DNA of 64,000 nt, taken from NCBI RefSeq assembly GCF_900110575.1, contig NZ_FOEF01000005.1, forward strand, positions 186,001 to 250,000, in the 5' to 3' direction. Below, in pieces: positions 9,707-18,226 of the stretch; the first letter of the stretch is position 1; each line of letters begins with the position of its first letter. The notes beneath the pieces are model-generated. The model saw nothing but the letters and a program-made list of their open reading frames with translations, made no database searches and had not been told where the DNA came from. Both the position numbers and the translations under genes were made by a program. This DNA is from Amycolatopsis saalfeldensis (lineage in GTDB: Bacteria > Actinomycetota > Actinomycetes > Mycobacteriales > Pseudonocardiaceae).

Positions 9707-10036
9707 TTATGCGGTAAGGAAAGCGAAGGCCACGGCCGGGACCAGCAGCCCGGCCGCGAGCAGGCCGAGGCCCCAGCCCCAGGCCGTCCCGGCCCGCCGG
9801 GCCCGGCAGACGACCACGATCGCGGCGACGGCGGTCGGCAGCACGGCCCCGATCGGGCTGAACGCGAACGCGACGGCGCCCGCGCAGTCGCTGGTGTCGC
9901 CGTCGTCGGTGCACATCGCGCTGAACCCCAGCAACAGCAGCGATACCGCGCCGGCCCCGAGGACGAGCAGCCCGCCGAGCGTGCACACCACCGCCCGAGC
10001 GGTGACGACGGAAGCCGGAGCCGGCGAGTGGGTCAT
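9707..10036 (-). CDS. Hypothetical membrane protein (109 aa)
   Basis: I do not recognise a named family. The protein has three strongly hydrophobic segments (about residues 12-36, 55-75 and 85-106) and a short loop with two Cys residues (MCTDDGDTSDCAG) between the first two, suggesting an exported loop with a possible disulfide. ATG at 10036 gives a product starting just before the first helix; there is no strong ribosome site, and the open frame continues upstream with shadow-like Arg/Pro sequence that I excluded. It ends against the groEL terminator. Confidence 0.68.
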   Translation of the reverse strand: MTHSPAPASVVTARAVVCTLGGLLVLGAGAVSLLLLGFSAMCTDDGDTSDCAGAVAFAFSPIGAVLPTAVAAIVVVCRARRAGTAWGWGLGLLAAGLLVPAVAFAFLTA

Positions 10037-10147
10037 GACGGTCGGACGCGGGCGCGGCGGTCCCCGTTCCGGCGTGAACGCGTGAGCGCCGCGGGGGACT
10101 GCTTCATCGCGTGCGACACGGGCCCGGAGGCCCGGTCCGCGCATGAG

Positions 10148-10185
10148 GAAGGGCCCGGACGCCTCCCCTGGCATCCGGGCCCTTC
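10148..10185 (-). terminator. Strong hairpin downstream of the PspC gene
   Basis: A 12-bp perfect GC-rich stem (10148-10159 with 10174-10185) and 14-base loop. It lies downstream of the minus-strand PspC gene and upstream of the membrane-protein gene, so it most likely separates these two transcripts. There is no long T-run. Confidence 0.7.
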
Positions 10186-10293
10186 CGTCCTCCCCCTTGG
10201 GGCGTGCACCCCGTTTCCCCTTGTCCCGCACCACGACCCCCGTCTGCGGTGCGGGTCGGGCGCCGGACCCCCTGCGGCCGGCGCCCAGGTGGG

Positions 10294-10536
10294 TCAGGCG
10301 GCCGTCTCGGCCGGGGCCGTCGCGTCGGCCGAGTCGGGTGTCAGGAGGGCGGCCGCGGCGTAGACCGGGAGGACGACGCCGGCCGAGAGCACCGCGCCGG
10401 CCACCGCGGCGATGCGCACCATCGACGGGTCGACGCCGAGGTAGTCGGCCCAGCCGGCGCAGACGCCGGTCAGCTTGCGGTCGGTGCTGCTGCGGAAGAG
10501 CTTCTTGGTTTCCGGGGTGTACACGCTGTTCGTCAT
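10294..10536 (-). CDS. PspC-domain membrane protein
   Basis: An 80-residue protein with the PspC core: KKLFRSSTDRKLTGVCAGWADYLGVDPSMVRI followed by one hydrophobic segment of about 25 residues. PspC domains act in envelope-stress signalling (phage-shock response), usually as membrane partners of regulators. Here the protein is only the PspC domain with a short Ala/Thr tail, with no kinase or LiaF-like extension. ATG at 10536 (after AGGATGAAGAC) was chosen over an ATG at 10569, which would add 11 acidic residues. It is a single gene followed by a hairpin. Confidence 0.88.
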   Translation of the reverse strand: MTNSVYTPETKKLFRSSTDRKLTGVCAGWADYLGVDPSMVRIAAVAGAVLSAGVVLPVYAAAALLTPDSADATAPAETAA

Positions 10537-10670
10537 GTCTTCATCCTGCGGCGTCAGCGGTTCCGCCACATCGGGGAACGGCCCGGAGACCGACCCTGGA
10601 CTCCGACCCTGAGCCCGGCTCAGGGAAAACCGGATGCCCGCTGGTCCGCGGTGGCGGGCAAGATGGCCTG

Positions 10671-11477
10671 ATGGTCAAAACGAGGGTGGTCGCGCTCGGA
10701 GTGGTCCTGCTGGTCGTGCTGGGCGTCGGCGCGGCGGCAGCGGCCCCCGGAGGTGACGGCGCCGGGTGGTCCGGTGCTGGACGGCTCGGTGAGATCGTCG
10801 CGCGCGGCGAGCTGCGGGTCTGCGGCACCGGCGACTACCGGCCGTTCACCTACCTCGACTCCGACGGCCGGTGGAGCGGCATCGACGTCGACCTCGCCGC
10901 GGATCTCGCGCGGCGGCTCAGCACGCGGCTCACCCTCGTCCGGACCACCTGGGCGAAGGTGGCCGTCGACGTCGGGAACCGGTGCGACCTCGTGATGGGC
11001 GGGGTTTCCGTGACCCCGGCCCGCGCCCGCACGGCGCTGTTCACCACGCCGTACCTGGGCGACGGCAAGACCCCGATCACACGCTGCGCGGACGTCGCGA
11101 AGTACGCCACGCTGGCGCAGATCGACCGCGCCGGCGTGCGCGCGATCGTCAACCCCGGTGGCACCAACGACCAGTTCGCGACGGCGAACCTGCACCACGC
11201 GACCATCGTGCGCTACCCGGACAACAACACGATCTTCGAGCAGCTCCTCGCCGGTCGCGCGGACCTGATGATCACCGACGCGTCCGAGACGCGGTGGCAG
11301 GCGCGGCAGCACCCGCAGCTGTGCGCCGTGCACCCGGACCAGCCGTTCACCCAAGACGAGAAGGCCTACCTCCTGCCCCGCGGCGAGGACGCCTTCCGGC
11401 AGTTCGTGGACCGGTGGCTGCTGGAGGTGCGCGAGGACGGCACGTACGCGCGGGTCACGCGGCCTTGGCTCGGTTGA
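10671..11477 (+). CDS. Secreted PheC-like cyclohexadienyl (arogenate/prephenate) dehydratase
   Basis: A 268-residue protein with a signal peptide (about residues 1-25, Ala-rich end) and a periplasmic-binding-protein fold. From LGEIVARGELRV onward it tracks the Pseudomonas aeruginosa PheC sequence as I recall it: TGDYRPFTY, GIDVDLA, PYLGDGKTPITRC, AIVNPGGTNDQFATANL, the TDASE segment holding the catalytic Glu, and CAVHPDQPF. PheC dehydrates prephenate or arogenate to phenylpyruvate or phenylalanine outside the cytoplasm and evolved from amino-acid binding proteins. No transporter permease or ATPase is nearby, which favours an enzyme over an importer subunit. Substrate is inferred. Confidence 0.75.
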   Translation: MVKTRVVALGVVLLVVLGVGAAAAAPGGDGAGWSGAGRLGEIVARGELRVCGTGDYRPFTYLDSDGRWSGIDVDLAADLARRLSTRLTLVRTTWAKVAVDVGNRCDLVMGGVSVTPARARTALFTTPYLGDGKTPITRCADVAKYATLAQIDRAGVRAIVNPGGTNDQFATANLHHATIVRYPDNNTIFEQLLAGRADLMITDASETRWQARQHPQLCAVHPDQPFTQDEKAYLLPRGEDAFRQFVDRWLLEVREDGTYARVTRPWLG

Positions 11478-11483
11478 GCCGTT

Positions 11484-12419
11484 TCAGCGCAGGGCGCGGA
11501 CTCGGGACAGCCGGCTTTCCCATACCGCGGCGACGTCCGGCGAGGCCGGGAACGATGTGAAGCGGTCCGGCTCCGGCGCCTGCGGCAGGACCGGCAGGTA
11601 ACCGTCCACAGGGGACAGTGAGCGGCCGCAGACGTCACCGGTCAGCAAGGAGATCGTGCCGAGGCCGCACGCGAAATCGAGTTCGGGCAGCGCCCCGGCG
11701 AGCGCGAGCCCGGCGGCCAGGCCGACGCTGGTCTCCACCGCGGACGACACCACACACGGCAGCCCGCAGGCCTCGGCCACCTCCAGCGCGCGGCGGACCC
11801 CGCCCAGCGGCGCGACCTTCAGCACGGCGAGGTCCGCGGCCCCGGCGACGGCGACCTTCAGCGGGTCCTCGGCGCGGCGGATCGACTCGTCGGCCGCGAT
11901 GCGCACCGAAACCCGGCGGCGGACGGCGGCGAGGTCTTCGATCGTCGGGCACGGCTGTTCGGCGTACTCCAGGCCGCCCGCGGCCCGATCCAGCTCGGTG
12001 AGCGAGCGAACGGCGGTGTCGACGTCCCAGGCGGTGTTCGCGTCCACGCGGAGGGCACCGGCGGGGCCGAGCGCGTCCCGGACCGCTTCGACGCGCGCGC
12101 AGTCTTCGGCCAGCGTCGAGCGCTTGTCCGCGACCTTCACCTTCGCCGTCCGGCAGCCGGAGGCCCGGACCAGCTCGTGCGCGCGCTCCGGCGTTACGAC
12201 CGGGACTGTGGTGTTCACCTCGACGCGATCGCGCACCGGCGCGGGCCAGCCCGCTTCACTCGCCTCCAGCGCGGCGGCGAGCCACGGCGCGCTTTCGGCG
12301 TCCGAATAGTCCGCGAACGGGCAGAACTCACCCCAGCCGGCGGGCCCCTTCAGCAGCAGGCCCTCACGGACGGTGATACCCCGGAACTGGTTGTGCAGCG
12401 GCAGCGCGTAGACCTTCAT
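11484..12419 (-). CDS. menC: o-Succinylbenzoate synthase (MenC)
   Basis: Dehydrates SHCHC to o-succinylbenzoate in menaquinone synthesis. The 311-residue protein is an enolase-superfamily barrel with the catalytic KVKVAD lysine, metal ligands VDANTAWD, YAEQP and ADES, and the C-terminal LKVAPLGG lysine. ATG at 12419. It is shorter than E. coli MenC but equal to other actinobacterial forms. It is not next to other men genes here; it converges on the pheC-like gene with six bases between stops and is back to back with the AfsR-type regulator. Confidence 0.93.
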   Translation of the reverse strand: MKVYALPLHNQFRGITVREGLLLKGPAGWGEFCPFADYSDAESAPWLAAALEASEAGWPAPVRDRVEVNTTVPVVTPERAHELVRASGCRTAKVKVADKRSTLAEDCARVEAVRDALGPAGALRVDANTAWDVDTAVRSLTELDRAAGGLEYAEQPCPTIEDLAAVRRRVSVRIAADESIRRAEDPLKVAVAGAADLAVLKVAPLGGVRRALEVAEACGLPCVVSSAVETSVGLAAGLALAGALPELDFACGLGTISLLTGDVCGRSLSPVDGYLPVLPQAPEPDRFTSFPASPDVAAVWESRLSRVRALR

Positions 12420-12459
12420 CGCCCCTGATCATGCCATCGCCGCCGGGTGGGGAACTCGG

Positions 12460-15288
12460 ATGCCGATCGGCCGGGTACCCACCAGAATGGGAGAGGTGGA
12501 CGGCCTGGACTTTCGCGTACTCGGCCCGGCCGAGGTCGTGGCCGGCGGCCGAGCCGTGCCGCTGGGCGGCAGCCGTCCGCTGATCGTGCTGGCCGGGCTG
12601 CTGCTGCGGGCCAACCGCGTGGTGTCCGTCGACGAGCTGGGCCGCTGGCTCTGGGACGACGACCGGCGCCGGTCCAAGGGCGCGCTCCAGACGTACGTGC
12701 TGCGGCTGCGCCGCGCGCTCGGCGAAGGGGTGGTGATCCGCACCGAGCGCGGCGGCTACCTGCTGGAGGTCGACGAGGCGCTGGTCGACCTGGGCCGGTT
12801 CCGCGCGCTCGCCGCCCGCGGGCGCGAGGCCGCCGAGCGCGGGGAGCACCGGGCCGCGGCCGAGCTGTTCGCCGAAGCTCTCGGTGAGTGGCGGGGGCCG
12901 GCGCTGCAGAATGTCGAATCTGAGGCCCTGCACCGCGACGAGGCCGGCCAGCTCGCCGAGGAGCGGACCCGCGTGCGCGAACTGTGGGCCGACGCGCTGC
13001 TGGCGATCGGCGAACACGCTGCCGTCATCCCCGTGCTGACCCGGCTGACCAAGGAGAACCCGCTGCGGGAGCGGCTGCACGAGCAACTGGTGCTCGCGCT
13101 GTTCCACTCCGGCCGCCAGGCCGAGGCGCTGGCGGTCTACCGGCGGATCCGCGACGTGCTGGCCGACGAGCTGGGGCTCGACCCCGGCGCGGGCCTGCAA
13201 CTGGTGCACCGGCTGGTGCTCAACGGCGCGGAACCGGACGACCTCGCGCTCCGCCATCCGGCCGCCGAGCCGCGGGTGCCGCGGCAGCTGCCGGCCGACC
13301 TCGGCGCGTTCGCCGGGCGCGAAGCCGACCTCAAGGCGTTGCACGCGCTCCTGCCCGAGGCACTGGACGACGGCACCTCGACTCCCATCGCGTCGGTGGA
13401 AGGCATGGGGGGTATAGGAAAAACAACGCTGGCGGTCAATTTCGCCCACCGGATCGCGGAGCAGTTCCGCGGCGGGCAGGTGTACCTCAACCTGCGCGGT
13501 TACGGGCCGGGCGACCCGGTGGAGCCGATCGCGGCGCTGGAAACGATGATCCTGGCGCTCGGCGTGCCGTGCGACCAGATCCCCGCGGACCTCGACGGCC
13601 GCGCCGCCACCTGGCGCACCCACACCGCCGGCCGGCGGCTGTTGCTGGTGCTGGACAACGCGAACAGCACCGAGCAGGTGCGCCCGCTGCTGCCCGGCCC
13701 CGGCTGCCTGGTGGTGGTCACCAGCCGCTGGCAGCTGCGCGCGCTCGTGGCGACGCACGGCGCGCGGCGGGTCGCGCTGGAGCAGCTCGGCGAACAGGAC
13801 GCGGTGGAGCTGCTGGCGTCGGCGATCGGCGTGGACCGCGTGAACGCCGACCCGGCGGCGACCGAGCGGTTCGTCCGTTACTGCGGCGGCCTGCCGCTGG
13901 CGATCCGGATCCTCGCCGTGCGCGCGGCGCAGTTCCCGGACTTCCCGCTGGGCGAGTTCGTCTCGGCGCTGGACGCGGAGCCGGACCGGCTGGGCTCGTT
14001 CGACCTCGGCGACGGCGAGGAGACGAACATCCGCTCGGTGTTCTCGTACTCCTACCGCGCGCTGGCGCCGCCGGCCGCGCGGCTGCTGCGACTGCTCGGC
14101 TTGCCCACCGGCCCGGACTTCACGGCCGGGGCCGCGGTGGCGCTCGCCGGCCGGGACCCGGTGAGCACCCGGGCGGCGCTCGACGCGCTCGTCTCGGCGC
14201 ATCTGCTTTCGCAGCCGCAACCCGGGCGGTACCAGTTCCACGACCTCATCCGCGTGTACGCGGGGGAGCTCGCGCACCACGTGGACGACGAGGAGTGCCG
14301 CGCCGCCGCGCTGGACCGCCTGCTGGACTGGTACCTCGGGTCGGCGCTGAACGCGTCGCGCGCGATGCGGCCAGACCGTTTCTACCGTTCGCTCGGCCTC
14401 GAGGGCTGGGCCGTCGGCGTGGAGTTCGCGGATTACCACGCCGCTCTCGGGTGGTTCGCCGCCGAGTACGGCAACCTCGTGTCGGCTGTGCATCTGGCGT
14501 TCCGGCAGCGGCGGTACGCGCACTGCTGGAAGCTGACCTGGCTGTTGCAGACGTACTTCGCCGGCCGCGCGCGGATCAACGACTGGCGCGCGGTGTACGC
14601 GCTGGCGCTGCGGGCCACCCGCATCTCCGGCGACCGCGACGGCGAGGCGGGCATCCTCAACGGCCTCGGCGTGATCGACGGGGTGATGCGCGACTACGCG
14701 TCTTCGCGGAACTACCTGGAGCAGGCGCTGGCGATCCAGCGCGAGCTCGGTTCGCGCGAGGGCGAGGCGCGGGCGCAGTACAACCTCGCGATGGCGGCGA
14801 ACAATCTCGAGGACTTTCCCAGCGCGTACGAACACGGCACTCAGGCCCTGCAGATCGTCCGTGATCTGCGGCTCGGCGGTTTCGAGGCCAACGTGCTGCG
14901 CGCCCTCGGCGACCTCTGCACCACGATGGGCGACCATCCGCGCGCGCTCTCCCTGGCCGACGAGGCCCTGGCCCTGACCCCGCCCGACGGCGATCCACGT
15001 GAGGGCCGGTACTCCCTGCACACCCGCGGCCGGGCCCTGCTCGGCCTCGGCCGCCACCGCGAGGGCATCGAGTGCATGTCCGACGCCGTCGACATGTTCT
15101 TCGCGATGGGCGAACAGTACGAAGCCGCGGACGTCCTGGCCCAACTCGGCTCGGCCCACCTGCGCCTCGGCCACGTCGCCGCCGCCCGCGACTGCTGGCT
15201 CCGCTCAGTGCGGCTGCTGACCGACATCGGCCACCCCGACGTCGATGACGTGCGCGCCAAGCTGGCCGCACTGGTCTCTGTCCACTGA
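12460..15288 (+). CDS. AfsR/SARP-type regulator: HTH-BTAD, NB-ARC, TPR
   Basis: A 942-residue regulator. Residues about 10-105 form an OmpR-like winged helix (LQTYVLRLRRALG), 110-255 the BTAD, 280-560 an NB-ARC ATPase with P-loop GMGGIGKTT, LLLVLDNA (Walker B) and GGLPLAI, and 640-940 TPR-like repeats. This is the AfsR layout, in which ATP and partner binding control DNA binding at antibiotic or development genes. The P-loop is encoded by an AT-rich run of rare codons unlike the rest of the gene. ATG at 12460 was used; ATG at 12487 is also possible. No biosynthetic cluster is adjacent, so its target is unknown. Confidence 0.92.
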   Translation: MPIGRVPTRMGEVDGLDFRVLGPAEVVAGGRAVPLGGSRPLIVLAGLLLRANRVVSVDELGRWLWDDDRRRSKGALQTYVLRLRRALGEGVVIRTERGGYLLEVDEALVDLGRFRALAARGREAAERGEHRAAAELFAEALGEWRGPALQNVESEALHRDEAGQLAEERTRVRELWADALLAIGEHAAVIPVLTRLTKENPLRERLHEQLVLALFHSGRQAEALAVYRRIRDVLADELGLDPGAGLQLVHRLVLNGAEPDDLALRHPAAEPRVPRQLPADLGAFAGREADLKALHALLPEALDDGTSTPIASVEGMGGIGKTTLAVNFAHRIAEQFRGGQVYLNLRGYGPGDPVEPIAALETMILALGVPCDQIPADLDGRAATWRTHTAGRRLLLVLDNANSTEQVRPLLPGPGCLVVVTSRWQLRALVATHGARRVALEQLGEQDAVELLASAIGVDRVNADPAATERFVRYCGGLPLAIRILAVRAAQFPDFPLGEFVSALDAEPDRLGSFDLGDGEETNIRSVFSYSYRALAPPAARLLRLLGLPTGPDFTAGAAVALAGRDPVSTRAALDALVSAHLLSQPQPGRYQFHDLIRVYAGELAHHVDDEECRAAALDRLLDWYLGSALNASRAMRPDRFYRSLGLEGWAVGVEFADYHAALGWFAAEYGNLVSAVHLAFRQRRYAHCWKLTWLLQTYFAGRARINDWRAVYALALRATRISGDRDGEAGILNGLGVIDGVMRDYASSRNYLEQALAIQRELGSREGEARAQYNLAMAANNLEDFPSAYEHGTQALQIVRDLRLGGFEANVLRALGDLCTTMGDHPRALSLADEALALTPPDGDPREGRYSLHTRGRALLGLGRHREGIECMSDAVDMFFAMGEQYEAADVLAQLGSAHLRLGHVAAARDCWLRSVRLLTDIGHPDVDDVRAKLAALVSVH

Positions 15289-15320
15289 GGACTGGCGGGT
15301 GGCCGTGCTGCCACGCGGCC

Positions 15321-15398
15321 GTGCCGCCGCACCTGCCAGGTGCCGCGCTGCTGCGCCGCGGTGCCGCCGGGCGGCGGTGCCGCCGCACCTGCCAGGTG
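15321..15398. repeat. Short direct repeat (22 bp, about 56-bp period)
   Basis: Bases 15321-15342 recur at 15377-15398, each followed by a shared CGCGCTGCTGCG segment. Start of the low-complexity stretch behind the AfsR-type gene. Confidence 0.7.
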
Positions 15399-15649
15399 TT
15401 CGCGCTGCTGCGCCGCGGTGCTCTGCTGAGGCGAGCGCTGTGTCGAAGTATTGCGGCGCGCTACTGGGGCCGCTGTGCTGTGCCCGGAGGTCGGCTACCG
15501 GTGCCGGGCTGCGGCGCTGTGCGGCTTGCTGGCGGCGGCGAGCTTGACGGCGGTCGGGCGGGCACAGTCGGGGTTGGTGCGGCGGCCGGGCGGGCGCGGT
15601 CGGGCTGGTGCGGAGGTCGGGTGGGCACAGTCTGGTTGGTGCGGCGGTC

Positions 15650-15866
15650 GGTCGGGTGCGGCGGTCGGGTGGGTAACGGCGGTCGGGTGGGCGCGGGTGG
15701 CGGTCAGGTGGGCGTGGCCGGGCAAGGGGCCGGTGAGCCGGAAGAAGGAGAAGCGGAGGGCGGCCGGGCGCGGTGGTCGGGTGCGGCGGTCGGGTGGGTA
15801 ACGGCGGTCGGGTGGGCGCGGGTGGCGGTCAGGTGGGCGTGGCCGGGCAAGGGGCCGGTGAGCCGG
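15650..15866. repeat. Near-tandem 125-bp repeat, GGTCGGGTGGG-rich minisatellite
   Basis: Bases 15650-15741 are repeated without change at 15775-15866 (92 bp, offset 125). Within each copy, GGTCGGGTG motifs recur every 12-20 bases and continue back to about 15550. The whole stretch 15289-15960 has G-rich plus strand and no convincing gene; its long open frames are a by-product of base composition. Confidence 0.85.
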
Positions 15867-15966
15867 GAGAAGGCGGTGCGGCGGTCTGCGTGCCGACCCC
15901 CAGAGACAGCAGGCAGACCACCGGCATCCGTACGCCTCACTCAATCGGAAGCCGCTCACTGTTCGC

Positions 15967-16212
15967 TCACTGTGGGTCGGAGGGAGGGCTGCCGCTCTGG
16001 TCGTTCGGTGACTGGTGTGATGCGAGCATGCTGGAATCGGGCGCGAACACGAAGTCCGACGGCGTCCCGTCGAACCATGCCTGCCCCGGCCGTTGCCGCG
16101 AACAGAACGGCCCGTTGGCCCTCACGGCGTTCAGCTGCCGCGAGAGGCATTCCAGCCCACGCTGCGGTACCAGCACCACCGGACAGAAATCCTTGCGCCA
16201 CAGCGGATATCC
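15967..16212 (-). pseudogene. Possible 3' fragment of a lost gene
   Basis: This frame has the high third-position G/C and balanced composition of a real protein (for example PLWRKDFCPVVLVPQRGLE and PGQAWFDGTPSDFVF) for about 75 codons before a TGA at 15967, but upstream it turns into Arg-rich non-protein-like sequence with no good start. I recognise no domain. It looks like the C-terminal piece of a gene whose beginning was deleted, lying between the minisatellite and the DUF4253 gene. A hairpin with a T-run at about 16215-16242 on the plus strand borders it. Confidence 0.3.
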
Positions 16213-16426
16213 CCGAACCGAAGGGTCGCTTCGGGTTTTTCGCCGCGGGCGGTTCCGGTAGACCCGCCCGCGCGGCTCTCTCCCGGACACCCGCACCACG
16301 TTCCGGGACATTCGACCCAACTGTGGGGACGCCCGTCTCACCGCCATCGCGCAGCTGGGTTCGAGCTGAAATCTGCGCCGGGACGACCGAGCTGGACGGG
16401 CTCGCGACCGCGCGGCCCTGGCGCCT

Positions 16427-17188
16427 TCAGGCCCACGAGAACCTCCACAACCTGGACTGGACCAGCTCGGCCGCGTACTCCCGGAGGTTGCCGGGCTGGG
16501 CGAGGTACGTGGGCAGGCTGAAAGCACGGTGCTCGGCCGCGACGGTGAGGGCGCGGGCCTGGTTGCGCGGCGGCGCGGAGACGGACAGCACCAGCGAGTC
16601 GAAGCCCACGCTGAGCAACGTGGCCCCGAACCGGTCCTCCCAGCTGCGGAGGACGGCGGAGAGCTCGGCGACCTGGTCGGTCAGCTTGATCATGCCCGTC
16701 CAGCCGAGGTGGGCCGGGATGTCGGCGGGACGGCTGGTCTGGACCAGGCCCAGCCGGTGCGAGGTGCGGGTGGACAGGATGGAGCCGGTGTTGCCGGCCT
16801 CGGCCAACGGGTCGGACCGGCGGTGGGAGCGGCGGGCCAGGCCGGGGAACCGCGTGCCGAACGGGCGCAGGCAGGCGCCGTCGCAGCAGGAGCTGTCCCA
16901 CCAGCGCGCGAGCACCTCGGCCGGGTCGGCGGAGCCGACGCGGTGCCCGGCCGGCGCGAGATGGCCGCGGTCGTCCAGCCAGTCTTCACCGCGCGCGGCG
17001 AAGCGCTGGTCGTGCGGGATCAGCACCGGCCAGAGGCCGGACCGGTCGAACTCCGCGACACAGCTGAGATACCGCTCGGGCCGGGCGAGCGGCTCGTCGG
17101 ACACCCAGATGCGCCCGTGCCACCGCCCGGGCGGCAGGGTCTGGACCGGCGGTGCCCCGAGGCCGGGGCGGAACGGTGCGATCGTCAT
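16427..17188 (-). CDS. DUF4253 domain protein
   Basis: A 253-residue soluble protein ending in the DUF4253 domain (about residues 130-253), recognised from its shared pattern: HLGWTG, ILRSWEDRFGA-type helix, LLSVGFDSLVLSVSAPP and a C-terminal EYAAELVQSRLWRFSWA. The function of DUF4253 is unknown; in many actinobacteria it occurs alone. I chose the ATG at 17188, preceded by GAGGGGA; two upstream in-frame starts (17221, 17272) lack such a site. No neighbours suggest an operon. The 240 bp between it and the TetR gene show only an unremarkable AT-richer stretch. Confidence 0.82.
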   Translation of the reverse strand: MTIAPFRPGLGAPPVQTLPPGRWHGRIWVSDEPLARPERYLSCVAEFDRSGLWPVLIPHDQRFAARGEDWLDDRGHLAPAGHRVGSADPAEVLARWWDSSCCDGACLRPFGTRFPGLARRSHRRSDPLAEAGNTGSILSTRTSHRLGLVQTSRPADIPAHLGWTGMIKLTDQVAELSAVLRSWEDRFGATLLSVGFDSLVLSVSAPPRNQARALTVAAEHRAFSLPTYLAQPGNLREYAAELVQSRLWRFSWA

Positions 17189-17410
17189 GGCTTCCCCTCG
17201 AACTGGTGTTCGGTAGTGCATGTCGAACAGTAGTTCGAGGGTCCGACAATTTCCAGGGTTCTGGTCGCTCATCCGTTCGAGTGAATCCAGAAAAAGGCAG
17301 GTCAGGGCGCCGGCAACCCAAAGCGAGGGAAGAAATCAGTTTCGGACGGGGCTCCTGTGGCTGCTGTGAACGATGCGGCAAGCGGGTGACGACCAGTCCC
17401 GCGACGGGCC

Positions 17411-18148
17411 CTACGACGTCGCCGGCACGAGCCCGCGGAGCAGAACGCCGAGTGTGAAGTCGAACCGGTCGTGCTCGTCGCCGTGGGTCAGCTCCCGCGC
17501 GTACGCGACCGTGGTCGGAAAGCGGCTCTCGGGCAGCATCTTGAACCGCTCGATGAGCTCGGCCCGGTCGGCGCCGTCGCCGTCCTCCTCGGGCCGCTGC
17601 CTTAGCGACGCCTCGAAGCTGTGCGCGCTGACGTAGAGGAACGCGGCGTCGCTCGCCCAAGCGGCGGACTGCGGCGAGACCCCTCCGGTCAGCAGGATCG
17701 TGAGCAGCCCTTCGCCGATGCGAAGCGTGTCCAGGCTGTTCGGGGTGCCCGCCAGCGCGGCGCGCGAGATGCCCGGGTACCGGAGGTACTGGTCGCGCAG
17801 CTGGCGGCAGACGTCGAGGACCTGCTCCTGCCACCGCGCCGGGTCCGGCGTGGGCAAGGTCACCTTGGCGCACAGCTCGCCGATCAGCAGGTCGTCCAGC
17901 TCCGCCTTGTTGCGCACGTGCGCGTAAAGCGACGACGGGCCGGTCTGCAGTGCGGCGGCGACCCGGCGCATCGTCAGCGCCTCGAACCCTTCGGCCTCGA
18001 CGAGCTGGAACGCGGTGTCCACGATCCGGCCGACGGTGATGGGCGCCTTGCGGGACCGCGACGTGGCCCGCGTGTCGCCTAGGGCCGCGATCTGTGCCGC
18101 CCACTGGTCACGGGAAACGGTGCCGCGCGAAGCGCTCCTGTCAGCCAT
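17411..18148 (-). CDS. TetR-family repressor (TetR_C-type)
   Basis: A 245-residue regulator. The N-terminal HTH is at about residues 38-85 (ITVGRIVDTAFQLVEAEGFEALTMRRVAAALQTGPSSLYAHV pattern), followed by an all-helical ligand domain resembling tetracycline-repressor C domains. It is divergent from an efflux gene, the standard repressor/pump arrangement, and two identical palindromes lie between them. The minus-strand -10 box ends seven bases before the ATG at 18148, so the mRNA is probably leaderless. Inducer unknown; probably a substrate of the pump. Confidence 0.92.
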   Translation of the reverse strand: MADRSASRGTVSRDQWAAQIAALGDTRATSRSRKAPITVGRIVDTAFQLVEAEGFEALTMRRVAAALQTGPSSLYAHVRNKAELDDLLIGELCAKVTLPTPDPARWQEQVLDVCRQLRDQYLRYPGISRAALAGTPNSLDTLRIGEGLLTILLTGGVSPQSAAWASDAAFLYVSAHSFEASLRQRPEEDGDGADRAELIERFKMLPESRFPTTVAYARELTHGDEHDRFDFTLGVLLRGLVPATS

Positions 18149-18154
18149 GGCCCG

Positions 18155-18193
18155 ACTATAGCACTTGACACGAACAGTGTTCAGACATAGAAC
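18155..18193. promoter_or_regulatory. Divergent promoters with two TetR operators
   Basis: Plus strand: TTGACA (18165-18170), 17 bases, TAGAAC (18188-18193) for the efflux gene. Minus strand: TATAGT (18160-18155) with TGAACA 17 bases upstream for tetR. The palindrome GAACAGTGTTC occurs at 18172-18182, inside the plus-strand spacer, and at 18190-18200, over its -10 and start region. Repressor bound to both would block both promoters. Confidence 0.8.
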
Positions 18194-18226
18194 AGTGTTC
18201 GTATCGAATCCGCGGAAGGAGCGCCC

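Noticed and set aside
12364-15174. 936-codon open frame antisense to the AfsR-type gene
   Set aside because: It is the mirror frame of a high-GC gene, rich in Arg/His/Gln/Pro with no domain, and the plus-strand product has clear motifs throughout.
15650-15866. CRISPR-like repeat-spacer array
   Set aside because: Only two long copies at 125-bp spacing with G-rich filler that itself repeats; no short palindromic repeats and no cas genes.
15321-17216. 631-codon plus-strand frame over the minisatellite and DUF4253 gene
   Set aside because: Repeats dictate the frame and its second half is antisense to DUF4253, whose start and domain are convincing.
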